A stretch of 64,000 nt of DNA from Seison nebaliae (taxonomy: Eukaryota; Rotifera; Pararotatoria; Seisonacea; Seisonidae): NCBI GenBank assembly GCA_023231475.1, contig JALJEE010002373.1, positions 1 through 64,000 of the forward strand, written 5' to 3'. The notes under the pieces were generated by a model. That model saw only the letters and a program-made list of their open reading frames with translations. It ran no database searches and was not told where the DNA came from. Shown in pieces: positions 1-11,800 of the stretch (the first letter of the stretch is position 1; every line of letters begins with the position of its first letter). The translations under genes were made by a program, and so were the position numbers.

Positions 1-1509
1 CGTCAATCCCACTCGATCCTTATCCAATTCTAATGAATTTTCTTTCATTTGAATTTCTTTTGCTAAATTCATTCGAGAATCTTGCAATGATCTCAAACAA
101 AATTCACCATCGCTCAACTGATTCTTCAATGCATCTATTGATTGCGTCAATGTTTGGACTTCAAATATTAAACTGTTATTTTTTTTAAATTTAGATTATA
201 GAACTTAAAAGTATGAGAAATCTAACGCTTCTTGAGCAGGATCTCGACACGACTCAATTTGTGGTCGAAATTCTCCTCGATCGTGTAATCGAGATTGTGC
301 AACCTTCAATGGAGCCTCTTTTGCTTTAATTGCAGCTCGAATATCTGCAATATTTTTCTCTTGATTTGTAATTTCTATAATTGTTTCTTGTTCGTTCTTT
401 CTCAATTTATTCAAAGCATCTTCTATTTCTTGTATACGTCGACTAACTGATTTGTCAACGGTATCTGCTTGTTGACGTAAATCTTTTGTAGTATCTGATA
501 ACATGTTGTCAATCAACTGTCTTAATTTTTCGCTGGTCATTCTTTCAGATTGAGCGGAAACTAAATGATGGTGACAATTTTCTGCCCATGACTCCGGTGT
601 TGATTGACTAAATAAGGAAAAATTGTTGAATTAACTTCAAATTCTTTTTTGAATAACTTGTCGATAAATTTAGCTGCACCCATGTAATACATATTATTCT
701 TATCTGTATTTTTACGGTTAGCTGATATTGAATCACATCTCTCTGCTTCCAATTTATTGCTCCAATCTAACTCCAAGATTTCTTTTGCTCGTTTGTTTCC
801 TCTGAAATAATTTTTTATATTAAATTATGATGATTTATTTTAACTTTTGCTGAATATCTGCTTCTTCGATGGTTCGTTTTAATAATTTTTGAATTGTATT
901 CAACAATTCTACTTCCTATAAACGATCAATTTTTTTTTTAGAATTTTCTTATTAGTGGAAAACAATAACACGAAAAAGCTGTAATTCTACTTCGTCTGTC
1001 ACATTACACACTCCATACTTGCGACGACGAGTTTCCAAATTCTCGGTAGCAATCTCTAAGGGTATGTATGTGGCATCTAATGCTAATTGTAATCGAGTTC
1101 GACTTTTCAACAGATCATCAATTTCTTGTTTCATTAAGTCGATATCGCGATGCAGTTCTTGCTTCCAAGAATTAATATCTTTCAACCTTTCCTTTAATCG
1201 TTCCGTCGACTCTTTTTGTAGTTTATTTGTCTAATTAAATGCATCACTTTTTTTAATTTATCAACTTGTTCTACTAACGATTTCAGCTGTTTGGTAAATA
1301 CATTTCTGAGTTTTTTGTCGAGCATTCTCTGACATGTTCCTTGTGGCAAAAGCAGAATAAGCGACCTCATGATTATTTTCATGCCATTCAACAGGCGTAT
1401 ATTTCGATGTACGAAATCCCATAGTTGATATTCCAGTTCCAATTCCATTATCACCTATAAGTGATGGATTGAAATTTTCTTGTATAGAATTCATTTTAAT
1501 CGTTTGCAT
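1..1509 (-). CDS. Tektin (3' end cut by window edge)
   Basis: Tektins are coiled-coil filament proteins bound to the doublet microtubules of cilia and flagella. I join six exons: 1279-1509, 970-1230, 845-915, 636-801, 227-591 and 1-172, all in frame, giving about 422 residues. Family tektins are about 400-450 residues, so only the extreme C-terminus is missing. Tektin hallmarks seen: KYTPVEWHENN near the N-terminus, AKEILELDWS in the middle, and RPQIESCRD at 227-330, the variant here of the tektin nonapeptide RPNVELCRD. The last exon has the usual EVQTLTQSIDALK and KENSLELD segments. I start at the ATG at 1507-1509; the frame stays open upstream to an AG at about 1540, so a further 5' exon is possible. 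All five donors begin with GTT. The class (tektin-3/4/5-like or other) was not resolved. Confidence 0.9.
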
Positions 1510-2224
1510 AATTCCAGAAAGATTGTTCACCAAATAATTCCTAAAAGTATTTAAGTAATATTATTTAAAATTCTTTAAAGAAAGAAATTGTTTCTAGTTT
1601 TGTTTGTTCTTTTACGATTACGTTGCCCATGGTAATATAAACTTAAATAATTCCCATAGAAACTATTTTAGAAATAAATAAACATATAAATGGGACACAA
1701 TTTCTATTGGACTTAATATTATTAAGAACTGCCTTGTAAATATGCCGTTATTAAGTTAATAACGAATTTATTTTACTGCCATTATATTTTCATTATTTTA
1801 CCGCATCGAATTCTCCCAGCTATCCAATGATAATTAGCGTTCTTCATGGCATAAGGATATCATTAAAACATTCAAAGATTAAATTTTTCCTACAAACCAT
1901 ATTTTTTCTATAACCGTAAACTGGGGCAATGTGGGAATCGGGGGCAAAATAGGAGACAAAAAAATTCCCAGCTTAAAATAGTGAGTTTTTATATGTTAAC
2001 TATTACAATTTTCTAAGGTAATCTGCATGATCATTCGGAAGGATTTAAAAGTAGTTTTCTCATATTTAAAAAAAAAAGGCCTTTTTTACGTCATACAAAA
2101 TTAGGAATAGAAAAGCTCATTTTTTTTAGAAAAAAAATCTTGGTTGAGAATGAACATTAATTTTGATTATCAATAATCTTTTTTAATATCAAGGATCATG
2201 TAACCAATATATTTTTGAACCTTA
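1510..2224. other. Intergenic, AT-rich
   Basis: No supported gene. The stretch holds homopolymer-rich AT sequence and short G-runs at about 1920-1960. It separates the tektin 5' end from a reverse-transcriptase relic. Confidence 0.5.
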
Positions 2225-2960
2225 TGGTCGATTTTCAATCTTGTCAACTGTGGCACTAACCCCCTTCTTGTCACTCTCCATTCGGCTATAAGTATTGCCA
2301 AGGAAATGAAACTCTTCTTACATCTTCTCTTCCTTGATGTTCAAATGCATTCGATTCCGTCAACATTTCGTATGCTTTTGATTACCTGGTACGTCAACAC
2401 GTCCCATACTCTATCCTCAAATTTCTTGTTCATCTCTCCTGCAATTCCCCTGGATGTGTTTTCACGGTGATAGCACCAGTACTCATTTTCAAATTAATTC
2501 CGGTACAATCCTAGGTCCCTGGTTATTTTGACTGGCTATTGACGACGTCCTCCGCGAACTTAACGAAGGTAATAGAATCGCCAATGGGGATTTCTTATTT
2601 CCACATGTTATTGCATATGCTGACGATTTCGTGATTATGCATCGCTTGAAGAAATCCTATCTACATACATCTCGTCTTCTTGCTGAAAGAGGGATTGCTA
2701 TTAACGAATTCAAATGTTGGTTGCTCTCGACTGGTAATTGGTCGTTCTCGAACATTCCTCTTGCTTCTTCTACTATCTACCTAGGCTAGCTGATCGATAT
2801 GCGGTCGGTTTCCTCATCCGCTCTCGATCGTATCGAAATACATTCCACAGGGCTTTTTTCTCATTCTCTCCTAAATCTAAATTCGTCTTTCACTATTCAG
2901 GAGTCTAGTGCATTCTTTGGAGACCATCTAGGTCGGTTAGATTAAACAGCCTTAAATTCC
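2225..2960 (+). mobile_element. Degenerate non-LTR retrotransposon, RT fragment (copy 1)
   Basis: Reading across frames, the + strand recovers a reverse-transcriptase core: a segment like FLDVSNAFDSVN at about 2330, then AYADDFVIM at 2610-2640 (the catalytic YADD box), then an RGIAINEFKC block. The reading is broken by frameshifts and a stop. The order and motifs match copy 2 at 15.1-16.0 kb: both have a (V/I)L(R)xLNE segment just before the YADD box and a KC(W/C)LLST block after it. Copy 1 lacks the 3' end seen in the other copies. Clade not assigned. Confidence 0.75.
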
Positions 2961-3478
2961 GAGATTTAAAAAAGTTAGATTAAAATTAACAATAACTAAA
3001 TTAAAAACAACGCTAAACAAAATTAAATTAATAATCTCGTCATTGCGAGTTTATTAGACAGTTCCAATAGATGTTCTTCTTATAAGATTTTTATTTTCTC
3101 TAGATTAAGTCTTTTTTGCTTTAAATTAAGAATATCTATCATCTTTTATTTCACTTTCTTACAAAAATTTTTAGTAGTACAAAAATCATTAAGGATTTAT
3201 AAATAATTCTACAACGTAGAATAAATAATTAACAATTGAAACAATAAATAACATGTAAAATGTAAATGTTAGACATTAAATAATTACAATTTGAAATCAT
3301 ATAAGAACTATCGGCTTAATTGAACTTATAAAATACGTTAATATGATATAAGCTAATAAGAGCGAATATTTAGCTAACATTTTTGAATATGTAGCTCAAG
3401 AAAATTTTGAATAGAATTTAAGAACTAAAATTCCCATATCGTTTGGGAAACGATAAGTTGATTGAAATCCAACAGAAT
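2961..3478. other. Intergenic, AT-rich
   Basis: No gene seen. This contains the presumed promoter and 5' UTR of the SART1 gene that begins at 3479. Confidence 0.4.
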
Positions 3479-6139
3479 ATGGCTGAAATAAGTGCATCAA
3501 TAGAAGAAACCAAGTTGGAATATATTTATATAATGATATGATCTTTCAAATTTACTAATTTTATATTTAATTCTTGCAGTAAATTAAGAAAAGAATTAGG
3601 ATTGGCACCTTTGGAAGTTGATGAAACGAATAATAAGAATGAGAAAGGAGAAGAAAAATATAAAGAGTCATTACCGAAAGATGATCTACATGCTCCAGCT
3701 ATCAATATAGGAGAAGTGAAACGGTCAGAAGAATTACGTCGTAAATTGGATGAAAAAAAAGAAAAGAGGAAATTAGAAGATCACTTTAAACAAAAATCAA
3801 AAGTGAAGGAAGAAGGTTTTCCTTAGTCTCCTTTTTCCTCAAACCAAAATTGATTTGATATATTTGTTTAGATTTGAGTATAAAAGATTGGATAAAATTT
3901 ATTGGAAGAGATCAGAAACCGAAAGAAATTGAAAAGAAGAAAAAATGTCGAAAATATGAATCGTCGAATCTGTCAGGATTACAAATCGATCATAAACTTG
4001 ATTCATTCGTTAAAGATGGAAAAGAAACGGTTTTAACTTTGAAGGATTCGAATATTTTAGATAATGAAGATGATATTTTGGTGGATATGCAATTGAAAGA
4101 AGAGGAATTGATAAAGGAAAGACAAAAGAAGGATAATGCAATTATTGGATCGTTCACTTCTTATGGAGAATTGGCTGAACGATATGATCCTTCTACAGGT
4201 CAAATTAAAGACAAACCAATTCTCTCCCAATATGAATCGGGAAATGACGAGAAATTTTCCATAGGAGAAAATGGGAAAATTAAAATCGATAATTCTTTGA
4301 TAGAAACGAAAGAAATTGATTATCCAACTGAAACATTGGGAACTGAAATTGGCCGATCACTCGATGGTGGAATAACAGCTCTCCTACAAACGGGACGAGT
4401 CAAATTGGCGAGAGAATATTATACGCAAGAAGAAATGGAACAATTTAAGAAACCGACAAAGAAAAAGAAGAATAAAAAGAAAAAAGTTTGTAGTTCTTAA
4501 TGAAATGTTGAATGAATTGACGTTTTTTATAGAAATCGATCTTAGATGGAGTTGTTAAGAATGAAATAATAGATGATGGGATAGATAGAGAACATGATAT
4601 AAAGATGGAGAAGATGAAGAAGATTAAAAATAAGCAGAAAAATCAACCAATCATTCACGAAGGTGTAGAAGATAATGTTTGGATGGAAAAAGAAAAAAAA
4701 TCGAAAAAATTAAAAAAACATAAAAATTGTGAAAAACAAAGTTGATTTTCTTTCATTCTCTTCATTAAATTTCTTTAAAATTTTTATTAGATTTAAAAGA
4801 AAAAATTAATAAAGTTATTCATGAAAATGATCGTCATAATGATTCGTCAGATAAAGAAGAAAGTAATTGGACGAAAGAATCAGCGGAAGATGAGGCTTAT
4901 GAAGAAATTCAACAAATATTTAATAAAACCATTCGATTACGTCAAATGAAGAAATTTTTAGATGTTGAAAAAGTTTATTTTAATTTCTTTGTTTCTTTTT
5001 TATATTTTGAATTTTTTGAAGATAATCGAACAAAATCCGGTGAAAGAAGAAAATGTTGATATTGTGAAAGAAGAGAATTTTGATTTTGATGGAACGGAAC
5101 AACCGATCGCTATTAATTCATTAGGAGAATATTGTAGGAATATTGGGAATAAAGAGACTTATGGAATATCAGGAAATCGAGAAGATGATCAATTATACGA
5201 AAATGATGATGGAAGTTCAGAGAATGATGATATGAATTCAGAGCAACATGAAGAAGAAGAGAATAGTGATCAAGGACAAAGTGAAGATAATGAACTGTTG
5301 GAAGAAGAGGAGAAAGCGTTAAGACAGAAATTATTTAAAAAATATCGAAGAAAAAGATCGAAGATGACAGATGGATTAAGTACAACGAGTCGAATAAAAA
5401 AAGAGAAATTGACAAGTGCCGATATTTTATTCTCAAAAAAAGAAAGAGATGAAGCAGGAATTATTGATGAAGATACTAGTCATGGTCGAGGATTATTATC
5501 AGCGTTAAAAGTTTGTTGAATTATTTTAATAAAATTGGTAGATATTTGTTTAGATGGCCGTCCATTCGGGAATGTTAGAGAAAGAGTCGTCGAAGAAGAG
5601 ACGAGAAGGTAAACTAATAACGTCTAATCGGCAAATTAATGAAAATTATAAAATAGAAGATAAAAATCGACGGTTATTTCACAATTAACTTCATTTTATT
5701 AAAAGTTTAATGAAATTTTTAGAGATAATAATGATCGACGTCGCGGACATTCTGGTCAATCGTTCAATGAAATGAAATATTATAAACCAGATTTCAAATT
5801 GGATTACGTTGATGATAATGGAAAATTTATGAATGAGAAAGAAGCATTCCGATATCTCTCCCATAAATTCCACGGGAAAGGAGCAGGTAAAAAGAAGTTG
5901 GAAATGAGAGATAATAAGATCGCATTAGAAAACGTTCATTTTTCTATTATAACAATTTCTAATTTATATCGATAATTCGTTTTCATGTTTAGAAACGATC
6001 AAAATTAGCAAATGCAGCTAATTCTAATGAAGAGAATTCAGGAAGTACGATGACGAAATTGATACAAAGACAAAAACAGTTGGAACAAGCATTTGTCGTT
6101 TTAACGTCAGCTAATCAAATGGCAACGAAAGAAGAATAA
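3479..6139 (+). CDS. SART1: U4/U6.U5 tri-snRNP protein SART1 (Snu66)
   Basis: SART1 is a U4/U6.U5 tri-snRNP component needed for spliceosome activation in the nucleus. Nine exons join in frame: 3479-3513, 3580-3815, 3872-4485, 4533-4740, 4791-4972, 5022-5510, 5554-5672, 5723-5933 and 5993-6139, coding 746 residues (human about 800). Matches to the known family run along the whole length: [15 protein letters not shown] at residues 12-26, [12 protein letters not shown] near the end of exon 3, [20 protein letters not shown] in exon 6, and [14 protein letters not shown] plus [17 protein letters not shown] in exon 8. The N-terminal RS-rich part of vertebrate SART1 is short here. All eight donors start with GTT (for example GTTGGA, GTTTTC, GTTATT), fixed by the conserved sequence on both sides. 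The stop lies 40 bp from the stop of the convergent SLC1 gene. Confidence 0.95.
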
Positions 6140-6146
6140 TTTTGTT

Positions 6147-6152
6147 AAATAA
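6147..6152 (+). promoter_or_regulatory. Likely poly(A) signal AATAAA of SART1
   Basis: AATAAA lies 8 nt after the SART1 stop, in the 39-nt gap between two convergent stop codons. The transporter on the other strand must use a signal inside SART1 coding sequence, so the two mRNAs should overlap at their 3' ends. Confidence 0.5.
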
Positions 6153-6178
6153 AATTTTATTTTCATTTTTGAAAAAAT

Positions 6179-7948
6179 TTAGAAATTTGTTACTGTTTCT
6201 TCATTATCTGATGAATAGTATGCAGGATTGGTGAGATTCCCATTCATTTCAACATCATTCGGTGACCAAATTAATTTGTTCTTATTATTTTTCCCATAAT
6301 CCAACGAATTTCCATTATTCAATTTCTCATCTTCGTCCATTGTTGATTCGGTTAATTCTTCATTAGAATCACTTGGAGCTAATGATGATTTTGTTAGTTC
6401 GTAAGTTACAATCGTTCCACTAACATCTCCCCAAACATTAATTGTCGTTCTTATACGATCCAACAACCAATCGACTGTTAGAATTAGTGATAATTTTTCT
6501 GTTGGTAATCCTAATGTGTTCAACACGATCAACATAGTCACCATACCAGCTTGTGGTATACCTGCCGCACCGACGGCTGCTAATGTTGAAGTCAATGCTG
6601 TTGTGATATAATCAGCTGGCGATAAATGTTTCCCATATAATTGTGCGATGAATAATGAAGCAACAGCTTCATATAAAGCAGTTCCATTCATATTAACTGT
6701 TGCTCCAATTGTTAAAACGAATCTCGATACTCTCTTGTCCACATGACAATTCTCTTCAACACATCTAATAAGAATATAAAGTTTGATGAGTTTTGAAATG
6801 ATTAGAAGAACTTGTATGTTACTGGTAATGTGGCAGAGGAGGAATCGGTTGCAAATGATGTGGCAAACGCCTCGGTACATTGTGCCATAATTCGAAATGG
6901 ATTTCTTCTCATTCTCGTTAAGAAGAATACGAATAATGGGAGAACGATTGCTGCATGGATTGTTAAAGCAGCGATTACTGTTCCCATATAGATAGCGAGT
7001 GCACGAAAAGTTTCTGAAATCGAATCAATGATCAGAACCTAATGGTGGAATGTTGTGGTTGTTTGATATTTTGATATGATGCAGATTCCATCGAATGGTT
7101 GAACAAAGAGATTTCCATGAAATAAGATTTGAAGAAAAAATGGAGAATAAGAATTTTGGGAGAAATATTTAAAAATATCGAACTTGATTTAAGATTAGGA
7201 AGAAAACACCAATGGGAGAGAACCACATCAATAAACTAACCATACGCATAATAATTCGGTTCAGAACATCGAAAAAGTCGATAACAATTTTTACTGCAGG
7301 ATCATTTCTGTCAAGCCTACTTAAAATTGTACCGAATAGAACACAAAAAGAAACAACACCTAAAATATTTGTACCATGTTGAATTTTCACATTTGCACCT
7401 ACCAACTTCCTCCTAACTAAATCGTGCGTCTCATTCCTCACATCTTCATAACCTCTTTCTATTTTATAAGAATCGAATGTTGATTCAATCACATTTGTTG
7501 GTATCATATTATATATGAGATCGAAAATTGTATCAACAGTATGAACTGTCACTTTCACTTCTTCATATGACGAACCTTTAATACTATCCGTTGCTTTCTC
7601 TCCTGGTCTGATAATCGCTACCATAATAATACCCTCAATAACTGCTAGAATTGTTGTGACACTATAATAGCCTAAAGCAATTCCACCAATCTTTCCAAAC
7701 GATCCCGCATCCATTCCAGCAATGGCTGTTATAAGACTTGAAACGATTAATGGGACGATAATCATTTGTAGCATTCTTAAAAAGATTTGACCGGGAAAAC
7801 CGAGACCATAAATCACTTCTTCATCCAGATTATATTTCCGAATTCCCAATCCAATAGCAAATCCCAGAGCTACCGCAATAATTGTTAGAATCAATAATAA
7901 TTCCTTTCTCAAATGCTTTAAAATCGTTTTCTTCGAACATCCTTTCAT
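6179..7948 (-). CDS. Excitatory amino-acid transporter (SLC1 family)
   Basis: SLC1 transporters take up glutamate or aspartate across the plasma membrane, coupled to Na+, H+ and K+. Three exons (7184-7948, 6812-7038, 6179-6764) join in frame to 525 residues, the usual length. Seen: the N-terminal helices with MLQMIIVPLIVSSLI, a glycosylated-loop region (RNET), HP1 with SSSATLPVTYKC, then ENCHVDKRVSRFV, the TM7 box, HP2 with AAVGAAGIPQAGMVTM, and TM8 DWLLDRIRTTINVWGD. The TM8 arginine that contacts the acidic side chain in glutamate transporters is present in DRIRT, favouring acidic substrates over neutral ones. The TM7 motif reads NMNGT instead of the almost invariant NMDGT, and the usual Pro of RFVLP is Thr. 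The acceptor at 7038/7039 is chosen because it supplies the segment VLIIDSISETFRALAIYM, which aligns with the family. Confidence 0.93.
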
Positions 7949-8843
7949 TGTACACTTATTTGGAAATTATATTTTGTTCTGATGGAGAAATTTTATTTGA
8001 AAAGAAAATAATCATTAGATACGGAAGAATATCGAGCGGAAGAATATGTTTAAGTATTATGAGAAATGAATACAAATGAAAGATTTATAAATATCGTCCG
8101 AGTGATTCTGGGAGATTTTTTTTCAATTATAAACAAATTTTTTGGGAAGGTGAAGAATGTATAAATTCCCATAAGTTGGACATAGATAACTGACAAAATG
8201 AAAAGATTATTATGAATAGAATAAAAGTTTAGAATCATCATTTTGAATATATTCGGTTATTTACATACGAAACAAAATGTTGTCTTGTCAGCCTAATAAC
8301 TGACGTTTATTGATTCAATCGAAGTCTTATGTAATTCGTTAGAAGATAAAAGTAGAGACTGTCAAATGAAAAGTCTCCATAGTTAATGAGAATGACCATT
8401 GTCATTTCATTTCCATTATTATAACAATTATTCCCATGTGGAATATGTATGATCTCATTAAAATTCAATTTCTCTTCAAACTTATTTATATTTACTCCTA
8501 TTTCAAATAGAACGTCAGTTAAATCATATTTATTCTCAATAATTCAATATTTTCCAATCAACAGAATTTATTTGTACATTCCGATATCTATCTAGAAATA
8601 GAATGTAAGAATTACGAATGAAAATTTTATTAAATTTTATTTCGACCAGATAAAGAATTGCAAGCGGAAATTGATGTCATAGAATGAAATTAAAATATTT
8701 CTATAATTTACATGGAAATTCTTTACTGAAAAAAAAAAAGATAAATTGAAATAGAACAAAGTAAAGTAGAAATCATTATTAATTCAACATTTTCTGTGTA
8801 AATATATACAAATGATAAAAGATATAAATCAACGGGTGAAAAG
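7949..8843. other. Intergenic between SLC1 and Daple-like genes
   Basis: AT-rich and without a supported gene. Short hydrophobic reading frames around 8050-8240 show no family match or splice support. The interval holds the SLC1 promoter and the 3' UTR of the next minus-strand gene. Confidence 0.4.
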
Positions 8844-11800
8844 TCAGACACAACCGAATTCATACCACAATGACTTCGCAGTCTCGCTAGATGTTTTCTT
8901 TCTAGCTGATAAATGACTTGATTGTGAATTATCTTGTCCTTCATCGATTTTAATTTGATATTTATGTTGATATTCCGATTTGGGAAAGTCAGATGACTGA
9001 ATGTTTAATTGACGCCGATAGACTTTTCGATCATCAGAACTTGTTGAATTATGAAGAGAATGTCTACATTGTTGTCTCTTTTGACGTAAAGGTGATGTAT
9101 TCATTAAACTTTTCTCATTTACTAAGGTATTTGGATGATGGACAAAATGACGATTTGGTGTTTCGTATGAAGAATTATTCAAATGTAATTTTCCGTTCGT
9201 AAATGAATTCTGATAGCGATATGGAATGTTTCGATGATGATGGAGTTGTTGTTGTTGCTGTTGGAAGTAAGTAAATGAATGATTGATTTTCTTATTTGTA
9301 TTCGAATCGAATTTAGCTAGTGGTGCATTGAGTGGTGTCATTTGTGATTTGGATGGATGTATTATCCGTTTCGACATATCAATCACTTGTTTCCCATATA
9401 ATTTAGTTTTAATTTCATCTAGATTTGACATATCGTTTTGTGTTTCACTAACAAGTGATTCATTCTCACCAATTGAACAATCGTCGTCTGATTTGATGGG
9501 GATTTCGTTCTCTTTTCTATTTTTCAATTCCAATTTCTCATTTATTGGCAATAAATTATGTGATCGGATTAACGGTTGACGATTCGTACCATTACATTCT
9601 GGATTGACAATTTGTGAATTAAATGATGAATTATTCGATGTTACTGATGAACGAGAAGTGGATGATGATAATTTATCAATATTTCCTGAATTTCTATTAA
9701 TTTGTTTATTCTCATTTTTGTTGTTCACCAGAGAGATGTTGGTAGATCCTGATGATATTGTTGAAATTGAGGTAGATGATCTATTTCCATTATTATCTGG
9801 TCTATTAGACGATTGAAATATGTCGATGCAAGAACGTGACGATTCTTTTATTGTTTCATTTTCTCTCAACTCATTTTCCCGTCCTGAACTCTCCTTTGGA
9901 TTCTTCATTATTTCTTCATTCAACAACTCATTCATTGCTCCAAGAGATTGTCGTCGTTTCAAGAATGTGGGATCTTGACACTTTTTAGCTTTCACTCTTT
10001 TTTGTCTTTCGTCTAAACGTAACCAATTCTTTTCTTTATATGATCGGAAACCTTCGTTATATTTGAGAAATCGTGGACTGTTAGAAATATCAGAATTCAA
10101 ATATCTAATTTTCTCCAATTGACAATTTTCATTCTTTTTCGATTTTATCATATCATTCCCATCCTCCTTATCATTCAGTTTAAATGTTGTCTGGTTTTTA
10201 TTGTTATGCAAATCGAACATTGTCGTTCGATGATTGAGTGATGATGATTTAAATTTTTCCATTTTTCTTTTAATGAATTTAGTTAAGCTTGTTCGTTTTT
10301 TTGCTGAATCATTGTCGTCAATCATTCGCTCCAACGACGAATATTTCGAACGGCCATTCTCATCATTATTCAGATAATGATGATGATAATAATAGTGATG
10401 TTCATTCGATTTATCTTTATCCGACGTTTCTGCTAAAAGTGTTCGATGTTTTTGTAATAAAACTAATTGTTTCTCCACAAATTCAAAATCCTTTAGATTC
10501 ATAACTGAACAATTCTTTAGCAATTTCTCATTTTGATCGATGAGACGTTTAATTAAAAGATCATTCAATTGATAAGTTTGTTTGAAGGAACATGAAGAAT
10601 TAGTGAGAATATCAATATCATTACTCAAATGTAATTCTTTCAATGAACATAATGAATAAGATCGACGGAAATTATTCAAATTTGAATTGTACAAATTATT
10701 ATTAAGAGTATTCAATGTGGTTTGTGTGGTTTGATTGATAGATTTGGTTTGATAGAGAGAAATTTCTTTCAATTTTTCAACTTCGTCAATCAAATGATTA
10801 TCCATTATTCTCATCACCAATTCCTTCTCGTTCGAATAAAGTGACAATATGAAATCTTTAATTTTTCTGATAAATTCATTAATATTCTCGATATTCTCCT
10901 TCAATCTATCATTCCTTTCGTCTTTCTCCTCTACGAAATTCTTCAGTTTATTGACAATCAACTCATATTCACCATTCAATAATTGAAGATCGATTAATTG
11001 TTCGTTTTGAGAGGAGAGACATAATTCAGTTTCTTTCAATCGATTCTCTAACAATTGTCTTTCGTTCTGAACATTTAATAACTTGTCAGTTAATTTCTTA
11101 TTAACTGATCGCTCTTTATCGATAGCTCCCAATTGTTTCGTATATTTTTCATCCATCAAACTAATGATTTGAAGATAATCCTCTTTCTCTTCAATCGTCG
11201 AATTAGTCGATGATAGTTTAGTTTGAGAGTTTGATGAAGATCGTTTCCATTTCTTTACCATTTCTTCTTTCTCTAATTCGCATTTCAATAACGTTCTCTC
11301 TAATTCATCATTCTTTTCTTGCATCTCGTCCATCTGTTCTCTCAATTCAATTTTCTCTTTGATAACTTTCAACAAATTCATTTTCAAATTACGATCTTGT
11401 TTCAATTGTTGCGATAATGTTTGAACTGACGATGTTAACTGTAAATTTGTCCTTTTGATTTTATGAAGGAACTGTTTCTCCTCTTCATCCACTTCTCTAT
11501 CATCTTCCAATATATTATCTTGATTTTCATGAGATTGTGAACAATTGAAATTATCATCATCTTCATTTGAAATTGTATCATTATTCGTCAATGTTTCATT
11601 AGAAGTTTGTATGGAATTATTATTATTAATTGGATCAATACTCGAGATGACGATCGAATTCGATTGACTATTCTCCTGTATTTTTATCGGAATCGAATCA
11701 TCAACGATCGATATTTCTGGTGATGACATTGTCGATGGTTTATTCTCTTTCTTTTCAAGTGATAATTTCAACTTTTCCGAATGTTCGTATAAATGTAACA

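Noticed and set aside
7032-7226. 64-codon minus-strand frame beside the SLC1 gene
   Set aside because: It lies in the long SLC1 intron 1 and overlaps exon ends in another frame; the intron reading restores the family sequence.
9283-9816. Plus-strand frames of 70-98 codons
   Set aside because: Shadows of the 1510-codon Daple-like gene on the minus strand.
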